A stretch of 15,523 nucleotides of DNA from Bacteroidales bacterium (GTDB taxonomy: Bacteria > Bacteroidota > Bacteroidia > Bacteroidales > S143-33). The DNA is taken from NCBI GenBank assembly GCA_027083655.1, contig JALWNS010000215.1, positions 1-15,523 of the forward strand. Reading direction: 5' to 3'. The notes under the pieces are model-generated. The model was not told the origin of the DNA. It searched no databases and saw only the letters and a list, made by a program, of their open reading frames with translations. This document shows, in pieces, positions 1 through 8,517 of the stretch. A program made the position numbers and the translations under genes. Each line of letters begins with the position of its first letter. The first letter of the stretch is position 1.

Positions 1-558
1 ATTTGTTATTTCGAACAGGTTGCGCACATTTTCCCATCTTTCGGTCATTGATTTACGTGTCTGTGTAGGATTAAACCGGGAACGGCGTGCGGCTTTAGTC
101 TCCAGTTTCTTGTCAAATAATCTGGCAATTCTTGTAGCTAATAGTTCGGCCTGATTATAGCCTCTGATATACTGCTTTTTGGGGTGCAGTGGTACTGGCA
201 ATACTATGTCAAAATCCTCAGGAAAACCTTTGTCCTTCATGCTATAAGCCATTAATTCACCGTAGTAGTATCCAATATCTTTATTATGCTTGTACTTGAG
301 CTCATGTAAAATAGCTTGAGATGGCCCATTTGGCACAAAATGCATAAAAGCAAAAGCATATTGTAAGGGAATACGTCCCCAGAACAGGCGGGTAATAGTG
401 TTGTCTTGGAAGTTATCAAATGTAATGGTTGACAGGTCTAGATCACAATCAAGGCAGAGAAAACGCTCTTGCGGCAGGAGGCGTTTGCCACAAGCAACAC
501 AATATTCAGGAAAGAACATGTCAATCATTCCTTGTATGACATCATTTAGTAAAGACAC
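1..558 (-). CDS. comF: ComF family phosphoribosyltransferase-like protein (3' end missing)
   Basis: Partial gene: 186 codons are visible and the frame is open to the left edge. Four cysteines (C20, C23, C35, C38) form the N-terminal zinc finger of the ComF family. The phosphoribosyltransferase part begins with DIVLPVPLHP, then RGYNQAELLA (about 117-141) and TQTRKS, all typical of ComF. The PRPP-binding DD-TTG motif should lie beyond the edge. ComF proteins are linked to DNA uptake in naturally competent bacteria, but in Bacteroidota the role is unproven. I chose the GTG at 558 because in-frame stops lie just upstream and it gives the short hydrophobic lead-in usual for the family; ATG codons at 528 and 519 are alternatives. 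It is downstream of murF-alr, with a possible terminator between them. Confidence 0.85.
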   Translation of the reverse strand, partial: MSLLNDVIQGMIDMFFPEYCVACGKRLLPQERFLCLDCDLDLSTITFDNFQDNTITRLFWGRIPLQYAFAFMHFVPNGPSQAILHELKYKHNKDIGYYYGELMAYSMKDKGFPEDFDIVLPVPLHPKKQYIRGYNQAELLATRIARLFDKKLETKAARRSRFNPTQTRKSMTERWENVRNLFEITN

Positions 559-602
559 GATTTTATGACTTTGGCTTTGACAAAAGAGTTATTATAATAT
601 AC

Positions 603-623
603 AAAAAATGCTTAATCTAAGCA
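603..623 (-). terminator. Possible intrinsic terminator after murF-alr
   Basis: On the minus strand TGCTTA and TAAGCA form a 6-bp stem (618-623 with 609-614) around a 3-base loop, followed at once by six T (608 down to 603). It lies 25 bases past the murF-alr stop and before comF. The stem is short and AT-rich, so termination may be partial. Confidence 0.4.
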
Positions 624-647
624 CATTATTTTGACAAAAACAGGGGG

Positions 648-3110
648 TTATTCCCAGGTATAGACTCGTTTAACACGGTGTGATATATTAGTAAGTACTT
701 CATAAGGAATGGTATCTAGCCACTTGGCTACCTGTGTAACAGGCAGGCCAGGGCCAAAAATAATAACTTCATCGTCTTCTTGTGCATCGGGTATATCAGT
801 GATATCGATCATGGTCATATCCATACAGATGTTTCCTATGATTGGAGCAAGCTTCCCACGTATAAGGACTTTACCTTTACCACGGCTAAGCTTCCTGTTG
901 AGGCCATCTGCATATCCAATAGGCAGAATGGCTATACGACTATCCCGGCTTGTATATTGTGCACGGGAATAACCTATACTTTGACCTGCCGGGACTTGTC
1001 TAATTTGTGAAATTTGTGTTTTTAACGTACTAATATGACGCAGGCGGCTATTGTCCACTGCACTAATTCCATAGAGGCCTATACCTAGCCGTACCATATC
1101 CATCTGGTAATCATTAAATCTCTCTATACCACCACTGTTTAGCACATGGGCTATAACATCCTTACCGAATTCTTGTTTAAATCTATGGGCTATCTTGTTA
1201 AATAGCTCCAACTGTTGCAGGGTAAAGGAATCAAATTCTTGTTCTGGACTAGCGGCCAGGTGTGAAAAGACGCTCCTGACACGCAAAGTGTCCTGGTAAT
1301 CATGTAGTTTGGTGATGAGTTCGTTAATTTGATCAGGGTCAAAGCCCAGGCGGTTCATGCCAGTATTTACCTTGATGTGGACTGGTAAAGGGTAATGTAT
1401 TTTTTCCCGGAGCTTAGTGTAGAATTCATCTAGTATGCGCATGCTAAAAATTTCGGGTTCGAGAGAATATTCTGCAAACAGGTCAATGCTATGGGAATCT
1501 GGATTCATAACAATGATCGGCACGGTAATACCTGCTTCCCTCAGTTCCATTCCTTCGTCTGCAATGGCCACCCCAAGGTAATCGACATTTTCGGCTTGTA
1601 AGAGACTAGCTATTTCGTGTGAACCGCTACCATAAGAGAAGGCTTTGACCATAACCATAATTTTTGTTGTGGGCTTAAGTAGAGAACGGAAATAGGATAG
1701 GTTATGCTTGAGGGCGTTCATATCGATCTCGAGCACTGTACGGTGGGTTTTCTGTTGTAGGCGGCGGGAGATACGCTCAAAGCGGAATGAACGTGCACCT
1801 TTGACCAGTATAATTTCTTTATTAAAGCCAAGGGCGTCAATGTTGTTTATGAGTTGGTCTGTTGAAAAGAAAAAGTGTGTTTTTTTTCTACGGAAAAAAT
1901 GGGAATGTTTTGCCATATTTTGTCCAACCCCTATGAACCGGTCAATAGGAGAGTTATTGATAAGTGTAGCAAGTTTCGCATAAAGTTCCTGTGGTTTGTA
2001 TCCTGTCTGTTCTATATCTGAGAGGATAAGTGTTTTGCGCAGTGCAGGAGATTGCTGTGCCAAGTAATCAAGGGCTATTTGTAATGAAGTGAAATCACAG
2101 TTATAGCTGTCGTTTATAATGATAGTGTCCCGTATGCCACGTACTTGTTGCAGACGCATTTCTACCTGTGGTAATGAGCTAAAATCAAGCATTTGTGTTT
2201 TTTCTATTCCCAAGATAGTAAGTGTTGTAAGCCAGGTAGTTATGGCGTTGTGAATGGATGCTTTGTCAATAAAAGGAATCTTTATAGAGATTGTGTTTTG
2301 TTTCTGGTAAAGAGCCGTAATAGTAGTGAAGTTATCCTTTTGAGAAATGCCTGTTATTTCTAAATCGGCTTGTAAATTTTCCTGGTCTGTCCATGTAACA
2401 AGCCGGCGGTCAGGGAAAAGTGTTTCGATTGTTTTGTAAACAAGGGCATCCTGCCTAGGATAGATTATTGTTTTGCAATTTTCGAACAGCTTAAGTTTTT
2501 CATGTAGTTTCTGTTCTATTGAGGAAAAGTTTTCCTGGTGTGCGTCACCTAGAATTGTGAATATGCCAATGTCTGGTTGAATTATTTTTTCGAGTTTATC
2601 CATTTCATAAGGCTGTGAAATGCCTGCTTCGAATATAGCGATCTGGTGATGGGGTTCAATAGACCAGACAGATAAGGGTACACCTAGTTGGGAGTTAAAG
2701 CTTTTAGGATTGGCTACAACATTGTAATAGTTGCCAAGCAAGCGGGCAGTCCAGTCTTTTACTATTGTTTTACCATTGCTACCAGTAATAGCTATGACAG
2801 GTATATTAAATTTTGACCTGTGGTATGATGCGAGTTTTTGCAGGGCATCAAGAGAGTTTTTTACCACAATAAAATTAGCATCCTTGGCAGTGGGAGGTAT
2901 TTTTTCGACAATAAAGGCTTTTACCCCTCGGTCTATCATATCCTGGATAAAGTCATGACCATCACGACGGCCCCTTAGGGCAAAGAAAAGGCTCTTGAAA
3001 GACGGAATAATGCGCCGGCTATCGTACAAAAGGGTATCTATTTCAAAGTCTTTTTTGCCTATGAGCCTCCCTTTTACAATTGTAGCTATTTCCCCGAGTG
3101 TGTATATCAT
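648..3110 (-). CDS. murF-alr: Bifunctional MurF (D-Ala-D-Ala-adding ligase) / alanine racemase
   Basis: An 820-residue fusion. Residues 1-450 are a Mur ligase: ATP-binding GSNGKT at 110-115, the EAG and HQENF regions (161-195), and INDSYN at 332-337. MurF joins D-Ala-D-Ala to UDP-MurNAc-tripeptide in the cytoplasm. Residues 456-820 are a PLP-dependent alanine racemase: MVKAFSYGSGS with the PLP lysine K489, HIKVNTGMNRLGF (578-590), the likely catalytic Tyr714 in IGYSRAQY, then PIGYADG and GNICMDM. It converts L-Ala to D-Ala. This fusion is known in Bacteroidota; each half has the usual length of its stand-alone family. The ATG overlaps the stop of the upstream deaminase gene (ATGA), so the two are probably co-translated. 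MurF has NCDF after NDSY where single-domain MurF proteins usually have NANP. Activity of each half is inferred from motifs. Confidence 0.95.
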   Translation of the reverse strand: MIYTLGEIATIVKGRLIGKKDFEIDTLLYDSRRIIPSFKSLFFALRGRRDGHDFIQDMIDRGVKAFIVEKIPPTAKDANFIVVKNSLDALQKLASYHRSKFNIPVIAITGSNGKTIVKDWTARLLGNYYNVVANPKSFNSQLGVPLSVWSIEPHHQIAIFEAGISQPYEMDKLEKIIQPDIGIFTILGDAHQENFSSIEQKLHEKLKLFENCKTIIYPRQDALVYKTIETLFPDRRLVTWTDQENLQADLEITGISQKDNFTTITALYQKQNTISIKIPFIDKASIHNAITTWLTTLTILGIEKTQMLDFSSLPQVEMRLQQVRGIRDTIIINDSYNCDFTSLQIALDYLAQQSPALRKTLILSDIEQTGYKPQELYAKLATLINNSPIDRFIGVGQNMAKHSHFFRRKKTHFFFSTDQLINNIDALGFNKEIILVKGARSFRFERISRRLQQKTHRTVLEIDMNALKHNLSYFRSLLKPTTKIMVMVKAFSYGSGSHEIASLLQAENVDYLGVAIADEGMELREAGITVPIIVMNPDSHSIDLFAEYSLEPEIFSMRILDEFYTKLREKIHYPLPVHIKVNTGMNRLGFDPDQINELITKLHDYQDTLRVRSVFSHLAASPEQEFDSFTLQQLELFNKIAHRFKQEFGKDVIAHVLNSGGIERFNDYQMDMVRLGIGLYGISAVDNSRLRHISTLKTQISQIRQVPAGQSIGYSRAQYTSRDSRIAILPIGYADGLNRKLSRGKGKVLIRGKLAPIIGNICMDMTMIDITDIPDAQEDDEVIIFGPGLPVTQVAKWLDTIPYEVLTNISHRVKRVYTWE

Positions 3111-3574
3111 TTGTTGTTTTGTGTGTGTTTACTATCTGGTTGGAGTGTGATGTCACCCAGGTCAGGGATATGCACTACTTCAATTCCAATTTTTTTCATC
3201 AAGTCCAGCCCTTCTGTATTGCGGTATAATTCTTTGAACACCACCCGTTTGATTCCAGCCTGTATGATAAGTTTTGAGCATTCAGGACAAGGTGATGTGG
3301 TAACATAGAGTGTTGCTCCTTGACTACTATTATTTGATTTAGCAACTTTTGTGATAGCATTGGCTTCAGCGTGAAGGACATACCATTTGGTATATCCTTC
3401 TTCGTCTTCGCATATATTTTCGAAGCCAGAAGGAGTCCCGTTGTAGCCATCGGAAATAATCATTTTATCTTTGACAAGCAGGGCACCTACTTTACGGCGT
3501 TCGCAGTAAGAGTTTTGTGCCCAGATTTCTGCCATTGCGAGGTATCTGCGGTCTAGCAGTTCCTGTTTTGTCAT
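3107..3574 (-). CDS. Deoxycytidylate (dCMP) deaminase family protein
   Basis: A 155-residue zinc-dependent deaminase of the ComEB/dCMP deaminase family, which converts dCMP to dUMP, the precursor of dTMP. Visible motifs are the zinc ligand and catalytic Glu in HAEANAI (H68, E70) and the second zinc site PCPEC (C96, C99). The segment GYNGTPSGFENICED (43-57) is typical of dCMP deaminases rather than tRNA or free-base deaminases. Length is normal for the bacterial enzyme. The stop overlaps the murF-alr start by 4 bases. It is the first gene of the minus-strand group and diverges from rsfS across a 119-base gap. Function is confident at family level; whether it is allosterically regulated cannot be told. 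Confidence 0.92.
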   Translation of the reverse strand: MTKQELLDRRYLAMAEIWAQNSYCERRKVGALLVKDKMIISDGYNGTPSGFENICEDEEGYTKWYVLHAEANAITKVAKSNNSSQGATLYVTTSPCPECSKLIIQAGIKRVVFKELYRNTEGLDLMKKIGIEVVHIPDLGDITLQPDSKHTQNNK

Positions 3575-3599
3575 TTGTGTGGGTTTGTTATCTTTGTTT

Positions 3600-3607
3600 C
3601 AAATATA
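3600..3607 (-). promoter_or_regulatory. Possible promoter -7 box for the dCMP deaminase/murF-alr group
   Basis: The minus strand reads TATATTTG, matching the Bacteroidota -7 consensus TAnnTTTG, about 26 bases before the start codon. The expected -33 TTG is only TTA at the right distance, so this is a weak call. Confidence 0.4.
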
Positions 3608-3659
3608 AGAGTTTGAAAAAATTAAAATAATGAAAGGAAGCAAAAAATCACATTTTTAG

Positions 3660-3667
3660 TAAATTTG
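3660..3667 (+). promoter_or_regulatory. Possible promoter -7 box for the rsfS-ddl operon
   Basis: TAAATTTG matches the Bacteroidota -7 consensus TAnnTTTG and lies 26 bases before the rsfS ATG. It would give a very A-rich leader of about 20 bases with no Shine-Dalgarno sequence, as is usual in this phylum. No clear -33 TTG is seen at 19-21 bases upstream. Confidence 0.42.
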
Positions 3668-3693
3668 CAAAACAAAACAACAAACAATAATTT

Positions 3694-4062
3694 ATGGAAG
3701 ATAAGGATTTTCAGGTAAAAGATATGGTGAATGAGATTTTCAATATTATAGATGACAAGAAAGGGAATAATATTGTGATAATAAAGTTTAACCCGGAGAT
3801 AACAACTTTGTGTGATTATTTTGTGATAGCAGATGCTGATTCGGATCGTCAGCTCAAGGCGATTTCGGATAGTATTCAGCGGCAGATAAAGACGAAGTTC
3901 CATACACGTCCATTACATGTTGAAGGAGAGCAGAGTGCACAATGGATAGTGCTTGACTATATGGATGTTATAGTTCATTTGTTTACACCAGAGATGAGGG
4001 ATTTTTATGCTCTTGAACAGTTATGGGCAGATGCAGAGCAACTTAATAAACCTTTAAATTAA
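3694..4062 (+). CDS. rsfS: Ribosomal silencing factor RsfS
   Basis: A 122-residue protein of the RsfS/Iojap/DUF143 family. RsfS binds ribosomal protein L14 on the large subunit and blocks subunit joining, which lowers translation when nutrients are scarce. Family signatures are visible in order: CDYFVIADADSDRQLKAI (40-57), the EG pair in LHVEGEQSAQWIVLDY, DVIVHLF, and the end RDFYALEQLWADA. Length is typical. It is the first gene of a plus-strand operon and ftsH starts 14 bases after its stop, an order common in Bacteroidota. In many other bacteria this gene sits beside nadD, which is not the case here. Confidence 0.95.
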   Translation: MEDKDFQVKDMVNEIFNIIDDKKGNNIVIIKFNPEITTLCDYFVIADADSDRQLKAISDSIQRQIKTKFHTRPLHVEGEQSAQWIVLDYMDVIVHLFTPEMRDFYALEQLWADAEQLNKPLN

Positions 4063-4076
4063 AATCATAACATAAT

Positions 4077-6149
4077 ATGGATAATAACAACTTGAGGAAT
4101 AAACTACCAAACGGAAAGAAGGATAATAACAATAACAAAAAGTTTTCACCGCTATTGTGGATATATCTGGGTCTTGTGGCGGGTATAATGTTTTTGTTGT
4201 TAGGGCCAAATTTTTCTGCTGCGCCTCAACCCTTGACATGGCCAGAGCTTAAGAATATGTTACAGAATAAGGAAGTAGCCAAGATAGTGTTGGTTAACAG
4301 GGAATATGCAGAGATAACGCTTAAACCCGAGGTATATAACAAACCCAAATATTCATATCTTAAGCTTAATTACCATTTGCCAGAGCGTGGTCCTCATTTT
4401 AAGTATGTAATCACATCGCCGGATGTTTTTTACCGCCGACTGGAAGAAGCTCAAAAAGATATACCAGAGGATGAGCGTGTATATTTCCAGAATGAGACAA
4501 GGCAAAGCTATTGGAAGGATATATTGAACACGGTCTTTTTCCTGGCGATGTTATTCTTGCTCTGGGGCTTTATGTTCCGCCGTGTAGGAGGTGGTGGAGG
4601 TATTTTCTCAATGGGTAAGAGTAAGGCAAAGCTTTTTGAGGGAAGCCAGATACCTGTTACGTTCAAAGACGTAGCTGGTCTAGACGAGCCCAAGCAAGAG
4701 GTCCAGGAGATTGTTAATTTTCTTAAAAACCCGAGTAAATATACACGTTTGGGAGGTAAGATTCCCAAGGGCGTGTTGTTAATAGGCCCTCCTGGTACAG
4801 GTAAGACCCTTCTAGCGCGAGCCGTAGCAGGTGAGGCACAAGTACCGTTTTTCTCATTGTCAGGTTCGGACTTTGTGGAGATGTTTGTTGGTGTTGGTGC
4901 TTCGCGCGTCCGCGATCTTTTTGCACAGGCCAAGGCCAAGGCTCCGTGTATAGTGTTTATTGACGAGATAGATGCTATAGGACGCTCGCGTAGCACGAGG
5001 ATTAGCTTTAGTTCGAATGATGAGCGTGAGAATACGTTGAATGCGTTGCTCACAGAGATGGATGGTTTTGAGCCTAATCAAGGGGTCATAGTTATGGGTG
5101 CTACAAACCGTCCAGAGATATTGGATAAAGCATTACTCAGGGCTGGCCGTTTTGACCGCCAGATCTTTCTAGAATTGCCTAATCAAACAGAAAGGGCAGA
5201 GATTTTCAAAGTACATACACGTAATCTGCGTTTGTGCCAGGATATTGATCTGGTATCCCTGGCAAAGCAAACACCAGGTTTCTCAGGCGCAGATATAGCC
5301 AATGCATGTAATGAGGCTGCATTGATAGCTGCGCGTAAGAATAAGGATTGTATAGGCATGGATGATTTTATCGATGCTATTGACAAGATAGTAGGTGGAT
5401 TAGAGAAGAAAAGTAAGATTATAAGTCCAGAGGAGAAGCGTCGCGTTGCTTTCCACGAAGCAGGTCATGCTACAGTAAGCTGGATGACTAAATATGGCCA
5501 GCCATTGATAAAGGTATCTATCGTACCGAGAGGTAAGTCTTTGGGAGCAGCATGGTACCTGCCAGATGAGCGTACCTTGTTTACTGAGAGCCAATTCAGG
5601 GATGAGATTTGTTCCCTTCTGGGAGGACGTGCTGCCGAGGAGATAATTTTTGGCGAGGTATCTTCAGGGGCTATGAATGACCTTGAGCGCGCAACTAAGC
5701 GTGCTTATTCTATGGTGGCGTTTCTTGGTATGAGCAAGAAGCTGCCTAATTTGAGCTTCTATGATTCTTCGGGGCAAGCCGATTATACGTTCCAGAAACC
5801 TTATAGTGAGAAGACCGCAGAGGTTATAGATCAAGAGGTTAAACAGATTGTTAATGAACAATATGAAAGGGCTAAGAAGATACTTCTGGAGAATGAGGAA
5901 AGATTCCGTGAGTTAGCTGAGCTATTATTGCAAAAAGAAGTTATCTTTACAGATGATGTGGAGCGTATTTTGGGCAAGAGACCATTTAGCCAGGAACAGA
6001 AGGAAGTTATTGACCATATCATTAGCCATAAGAAAGGAGATGAAAAGCCAGAGGCAGATGCTACTACACCGGTTATAAAGGCGCCTGAAAAAGGATCAGA
6101 CGAGCAAGAACAGAATGAATCTTCTGAAGAAAATACGCCAGGCCAATAA
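4077..6149 (+). CDS. ftsH: ATP-dependent zinc metalloprotease FtsH
   Basis: A 690-residue membrane AAA+ protease that degrades damaged membrane proteins and some soluble regulators. There is an Asn/Lys-rich start, TM1 at about 24-43, a periplasmic part (about 45-145), TM2 at about 147-167 and a glycine-rich linker (171-175). The AAA+ domain has Walker A GPPGTGKT (237-244), the pore motif MFVGVGA (269-275), Walker B FIDEID (294-299) and the second region of homology ending RAGRFDRQ with R356 and R359. The M41 protease has zinc motif HEAGH (460-464); D535 in [10 protein letters not shown] is the likely third ligand. After about residue 650 the tail is acidic, low-complexity and probably disordered. 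All catalytic residues are present. The last 35 bases overlap the start of the LUD gene. Confidence 0.97.
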   Translation: MDNNNLRNKLPNGKKDNNNNKKFSPLLWIYLGLVAGIMFLLLGPNFSAAPQPLTWPELKNMLQNKEVAKIVLVNREYAEITLKPEVYNKPKYSYLKLNYHLPERGPHFKYVITSPDVFYRRLEEAQKDIPEDERVYFQNETRQSYWKDILNTVFFLAMLFLLWGFMFRRVGGGGGIFSMGKSKAKLFEGSQIPVTFKDVAGLDEPKQEVQEIVNFLKNPSKYTRLGGKIPKGVLLIGPPGTGKTLLARAVAGEAQVPFFSLSGSDFVEMFVGVGASRVRDLFAQAKAKAPCIVFIDEIDAIGRSRSTRISFSSNDERENTLNALLTEMDGFEPNQGVIVMGATNRPEILDKALLRAGRFDRQIFLELPNQTERAEIFKVHTRNLRLCQDIDLVSLAKQTPGFSGADIANACNEAALIAARKNKDCIGMDDFIDAIDKIVGGLEKKSKIISPEEKRRVAFHEAGHATVSWMTKYGQPLIKVSIVPRGKSLGAAWYLPDERTLFTESQFRDEICSLLGGRAAEEIIFGEVSSGAMNDLERATKRAYSMVAFLGMSKKLPNLSFYDSSGQADYTFQKPYSEKTAEVIDQEVKQIVNEQYERAKKILLENEERFRELAELLLQKEVIFTDDVERILGKRPFSQEQKEVIDHIISHKKGDEKPEADATTPVIKAPEKGSDEQEQNESSEENTPGQ

Positions 6150-6720
6150 GCATAAGCAAGAGGTACAATGGCCAGAGACAGATAATTCGGTTTTTGATAT
6201 AGATGAGACAATGTCTCTGGCCGGCCTTTTCCAGCGGGAGCTGGAAAAGGCCGGCGGTCATGCCTGCATATGCCAAGGCCAGGAACATTTGATTGAGGAG
6301 ATAAGGGCACTTTTTGGGAGGCAGGAATGGCAGGCTCCATTTGCTTTTGATACGTGGGTCAAGAATATTTTGTCCAGTGCGGGGATAGGGTTCAGGTCTT
6401 CGTTGGAAGATCTAGGGCAGATGGATGTAGGAGTTGGAGTATGTGATTTTTTAGTAGCATGGACAGGTAGTATAGTTGTTTCTTCGGTTCTGCCAGGAGG
6501 CCGGCAGTTCCCTATTTTTAGCCCGGAATTGGTTATCTTAGCACGAAAGGATCAGTTGGTTTTGGATCCAGACCAGGCTTTGGTAAGGCTACATGAGAAA
6601 TACGAACAGGCTCCGACGCAAATAACTTTTATCACGGGTCCGAGTAAGACAGCGGATATAGAGAAGACGCTAATTTATGGTATGCATGGCCCGCGAAATG
6701 TATATGTATTCATTATTTAA
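6115..6720 (+). CDS. LUD-domain (LutC/DUF162-type) protein
   Basis: A 201-residue protein of the LUD (LutC/YkgG) family. The family signature at the end, ITGPSKTADIEKTLIYGMHGPR (about 174-195), is complete, and VCDFLVAWTGSIVVSS (about 109-124) matches the family core. LutC proteins are linked to lactate oxidation together with LutA and LutB. Neither partner is present here; this stand-alone copy next to ftsH and cdsA is common in Bacteroidota and its job is unknown. The ATG at 6115 is favoured because the N-terminus ([10 protein letters not shown]) looks like that of relatives, even though it overlaps ftsH by 35 bases. The coding region contains a perfect 16-bp inverted repeat (6220-6255). 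Confidence 0.85.
   Translation: MNLLKKIRQANKHKQEVQWPETDNSVFDIDETMSLAGLFQRELEKAGGHACICQGQEHLIEEIRALFGRQEWQAPFAFDTWVKNILSSAGIGFRSSLEDLGQMDVGVGVCDFLVAWTGSIVVSSVLPGGRQFPIFSPELVILARKDQLVLDPDQALVRLHEKYEQAPTQITFITGPSKTADIEKTLIYGMHGPRNVYVFII
6220..6255 (+). repeat. Perfect 16-bp hairpin inside the LUD gene
   Basis: GCCGGCCTTTTCCAGC (6220-6235) is followed by the loop GGGA (6236-6239) and then by its exact reverse complement (6240-6255). In RNA the loop fits the GNRA tetraloop pattern. It encodes residues 36-47, about 105 bases into the gene and 70 bases after the ftsH stop. No T-run follows on the plus strand, so it is not a standard terminator. It could protect or pause the operon mRNA; this is inference. 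Confidence 0.7.
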
Positions 6721-6736
6721 CCATAAAAAAAATCAC

Positions 6737-7675
6737 ATGGATTGGGTAAAAATCAAAACGTTTGACAATCTCTACCAAGCAGAGTTCCTCAAGGATATTC
6801 TTCTGGAGCAGGGTGTAAATGCCGTTATTGTTAACAATAGGGATAGCATGCTTCTGATTGGCGATATTGAGTTGTATGTCCCTAAGGATATGGAGGATCA
6901 GGCAAATGCTATCATTGAGGAGTATTATGGTCTGACCATGATTGACTCTTTTATAATGGAGAAGCCTGTACGCAATTATCAGGATTTTATCGAAAGTAAG
7001 GGTATAGAGACGATCTTCAAAGAAAGGGAAGACCTGCGATTTGGGTTAAAGACTTTTGAGCTCTTTGTGCGGAATGAGGATATTGATAAAGTGCGCCCAT
7101 ATCTTGACCCAGATAATATACAAGGGTGGCGCACAGTAGCTATATGCCACAGGGAACAGCAGATCCGTTACCGTTGTATTCTGTTGGAGGAGAAAGAGAT
7201 AGATACAATGGTGCTGAAGATTAAAGACATGAATTACAAGCTACAGGACATTTACTTATTTGCCAGGGATAAGGATTTTTTGTTGGCCAAGGAGGTGTTA
7301 AACAAGCTAGAAGGTTGGCAGCCAGTGGCAGAGTTTGACCAGATCCACAAATCTGAGATACGCGAGGAGCTTTTGACAAACAAAGGAATACCTGTAATAA
7401 TCAAGCAAGAAGGTGGTAATTTCAAGCTTTACGTTCCAGAGAGAGAAAAGGATATGGCTCTGGAGCTTATCCTCTCGCATAAGAAATGGATGAAATTACG
7501 TACATATAACTCTTTGGTCGAAGCACAGTCAGATCAGAATAAGCTTTTGGAGAACGGAATAAACGCATCTATAGTGACGATGAAGGATAGTATGTTTTTA
7601 ATAGGTGGCTATGATCTGTATGTTAGCGATGATGATGTGCAGGATGCATTGAAAATTCTCGGCACAGAGGAATAA
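6737..7675 (+). CDS. Protein of about five DUF2007-like repeats
   Basis: A 312-residue soluble protein with no signal peptide or membrane segment. Repeating units of about 55-62 residues are seen at roughly 3-65, 72-126, 130-192, 194-248 and 251-309. The first and last match best: both have W-K-T followed by AEF or AQS, a Gly-x-Asn-Ala turn, DSM-LIG and then LYV. The units resemble DUF2007, a small alpha/beta domain with a ferredoxin-like shape labelled a putative signal-transducing protein. Units 2-4 are much more diverged. The frame is open back to an ATG at 6677, but the ATG at 6737 gives the unit start MDWVKIKTF and avoids overlapping the LUD gene. It lies 16 bases after LUD and 12 before cdsA. 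Function unknown; repeat limits were set by eye. Confidence 0.8.
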   Translation: MDWVKIKTFDNLYQAEFLKDILLEQGVNAVIVNNRDSMLLIGDIELYVPKDMEDQANAIIEEYYGLTMIDSFIMEKPVRNYQDFIESKGIETIFKEREDLRFGLKTFELFVRNEDIDKVRPYLDPDNIQGWRTVAICHREQQIRYRCILLEEKEIDTMVLKIKDMNYKLQDIYLFARDKDFLLAKEVLNKLEGWQPVAEFDQIHKSEIREELLTNKGIPVIIKQEGGNFKLYVPEREKDMALELILSHKKWMKLRTYNSLVEAQSDQNKLLENGINASIVTMKDSMFLIGGYDLYVSDDDVQDALKILGTEE

Positions 7676-7687
7676 ATAGTTTGTGTT

Positions 7688-8497
7688 ATGAACAAAAATC
7701 TGGGTACCCGAGTACTTTCCGCAATAATTTTTTTGATTGTCTTTTTGCTTGGCATGGTTAATAAGTGGTTTTTCCTTGCAGTTTTTAGCACGTTTATGTT
7801 TGTGATGCTTGAGGAGTTTATAGGATTTGCCAAGCTCAAGGGATATAAACCATTGAGTTCTGCTATTTATTTGATAGGTATAATGACATTCGTGCTTGTT
7901 TTTTTTATAGCACAGGGATACGCCGATGTAAATGTAATACTTATCTCTGTAGGCGGTTTGTTTTTGGTCTTTATTTCAGAGCTTTTCAGGCAGAGTGAGA
8001 CACCGATAGAGAATGTTAGTTTTACACTTTTGTCACTTATTTATATTGCTTTGCCGTTTAGCCTGCTTAATTTCATTGTCTTCTATCCGCTGAATGGAGA
8101 ATTTGATTTCCGTTTGATTTTAGTTTTTTATGTGATAATTTGGGCCACAGATATAGGGGCGTATTTTAGTGGTAGTTTATTTGGCAAGCATCCACTGTTT
8201 AAGCGTTTTTCGCCCAAGAAAACGGTTGAAGGATTTTTTGGAGGTATGATGCTGGCATTTGCTGTTTCATATGCTGTGGCTTTTGTGTTCGACTTTTTTA
8301 CTTTTAAGGATGCTTTTTGGTTTGCAGCAATTATTACTGTTCTTGGGACTGTAGGAGATCTGGTTGAATCTATGTTTAAGAGGAGTGTTGGGTTAAAGGA
8401 TAGCGGTAAGATTATGCCAGGTCATGGCGGATTGCTAGACCGTTTTGATAGTTCCCTTTTATCTATACCGTTTATAGTGCTTTATTTGTATATGTAG
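7688..8497 (+). CDS. cdsA: Phosphatidate cytidylyltransferase (CDP-diglyceride synthase)
   Basis: A 269-residue polytopic inner-membrane enzyme that makes CDP-diacylglycerol from phosphatidate and CTP, the branch point of phospholipid synthesis. The family signature is complete at 228-254: S-MFKR-(4)-KDSG-(2)-MPGHGGLLDRFD, including the two acidic residues thought to bind metal. Several hydrophobic segments (about 10-28, 29-47, 56-75, 82-99, 112-132, 142-162, 183-203, 209-224, 255-268) fit a multi-pass protein of normal size. It is the fifth gene of the operon, 12 bases after the DUF2007-repeat gene and 20 bases before ddl. Confidence 0.96.
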   Translation: MNKNLGTRVLSAIIFLIVFLLGMVNKWFFLAVFSTFMFVMLEEFIGFAKLKGYKPLSSAIYLIGIMTFVLVFFIAQGYADVNVILISVGGLFLVFISELFRQSETPIENVSFTLLSLIYIALPFSLLNFIVFYPLNGEFDFRLILVFYVIIWATDIGAYFSGSLFGKHPLFKRFSPKKTVEGFFGGMMLAFAVSYAVAFVFDFFTFKDAFWFAAIITVLGTVGDLVESMFKRSVGLKDSGKIMPGHGGLLDRFDSSLLSIPFIVLYLYM

Positions 8498-8517
8498 TCG
8501 AAAAAAATATTTTAGAC

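Noticed and set aside
4508..5053. Long open frame on the minus strand inside ftsH
   Set aside because: It is an antisense shadow of a well-conserved AAA+ domain, with low-complexity composition and no family features.
6115..6149. Possible frameshift joining ftsH and the LUD gene
   Set aside because: Both genes have complete, normal-length products, so a 35-base overlap is the simpler reading.
5831..6340. Minus-strand open frame across the ftsH/LUD junction
   Set aside because: It is antisense to two well-supported genes and has no recognisable domain.
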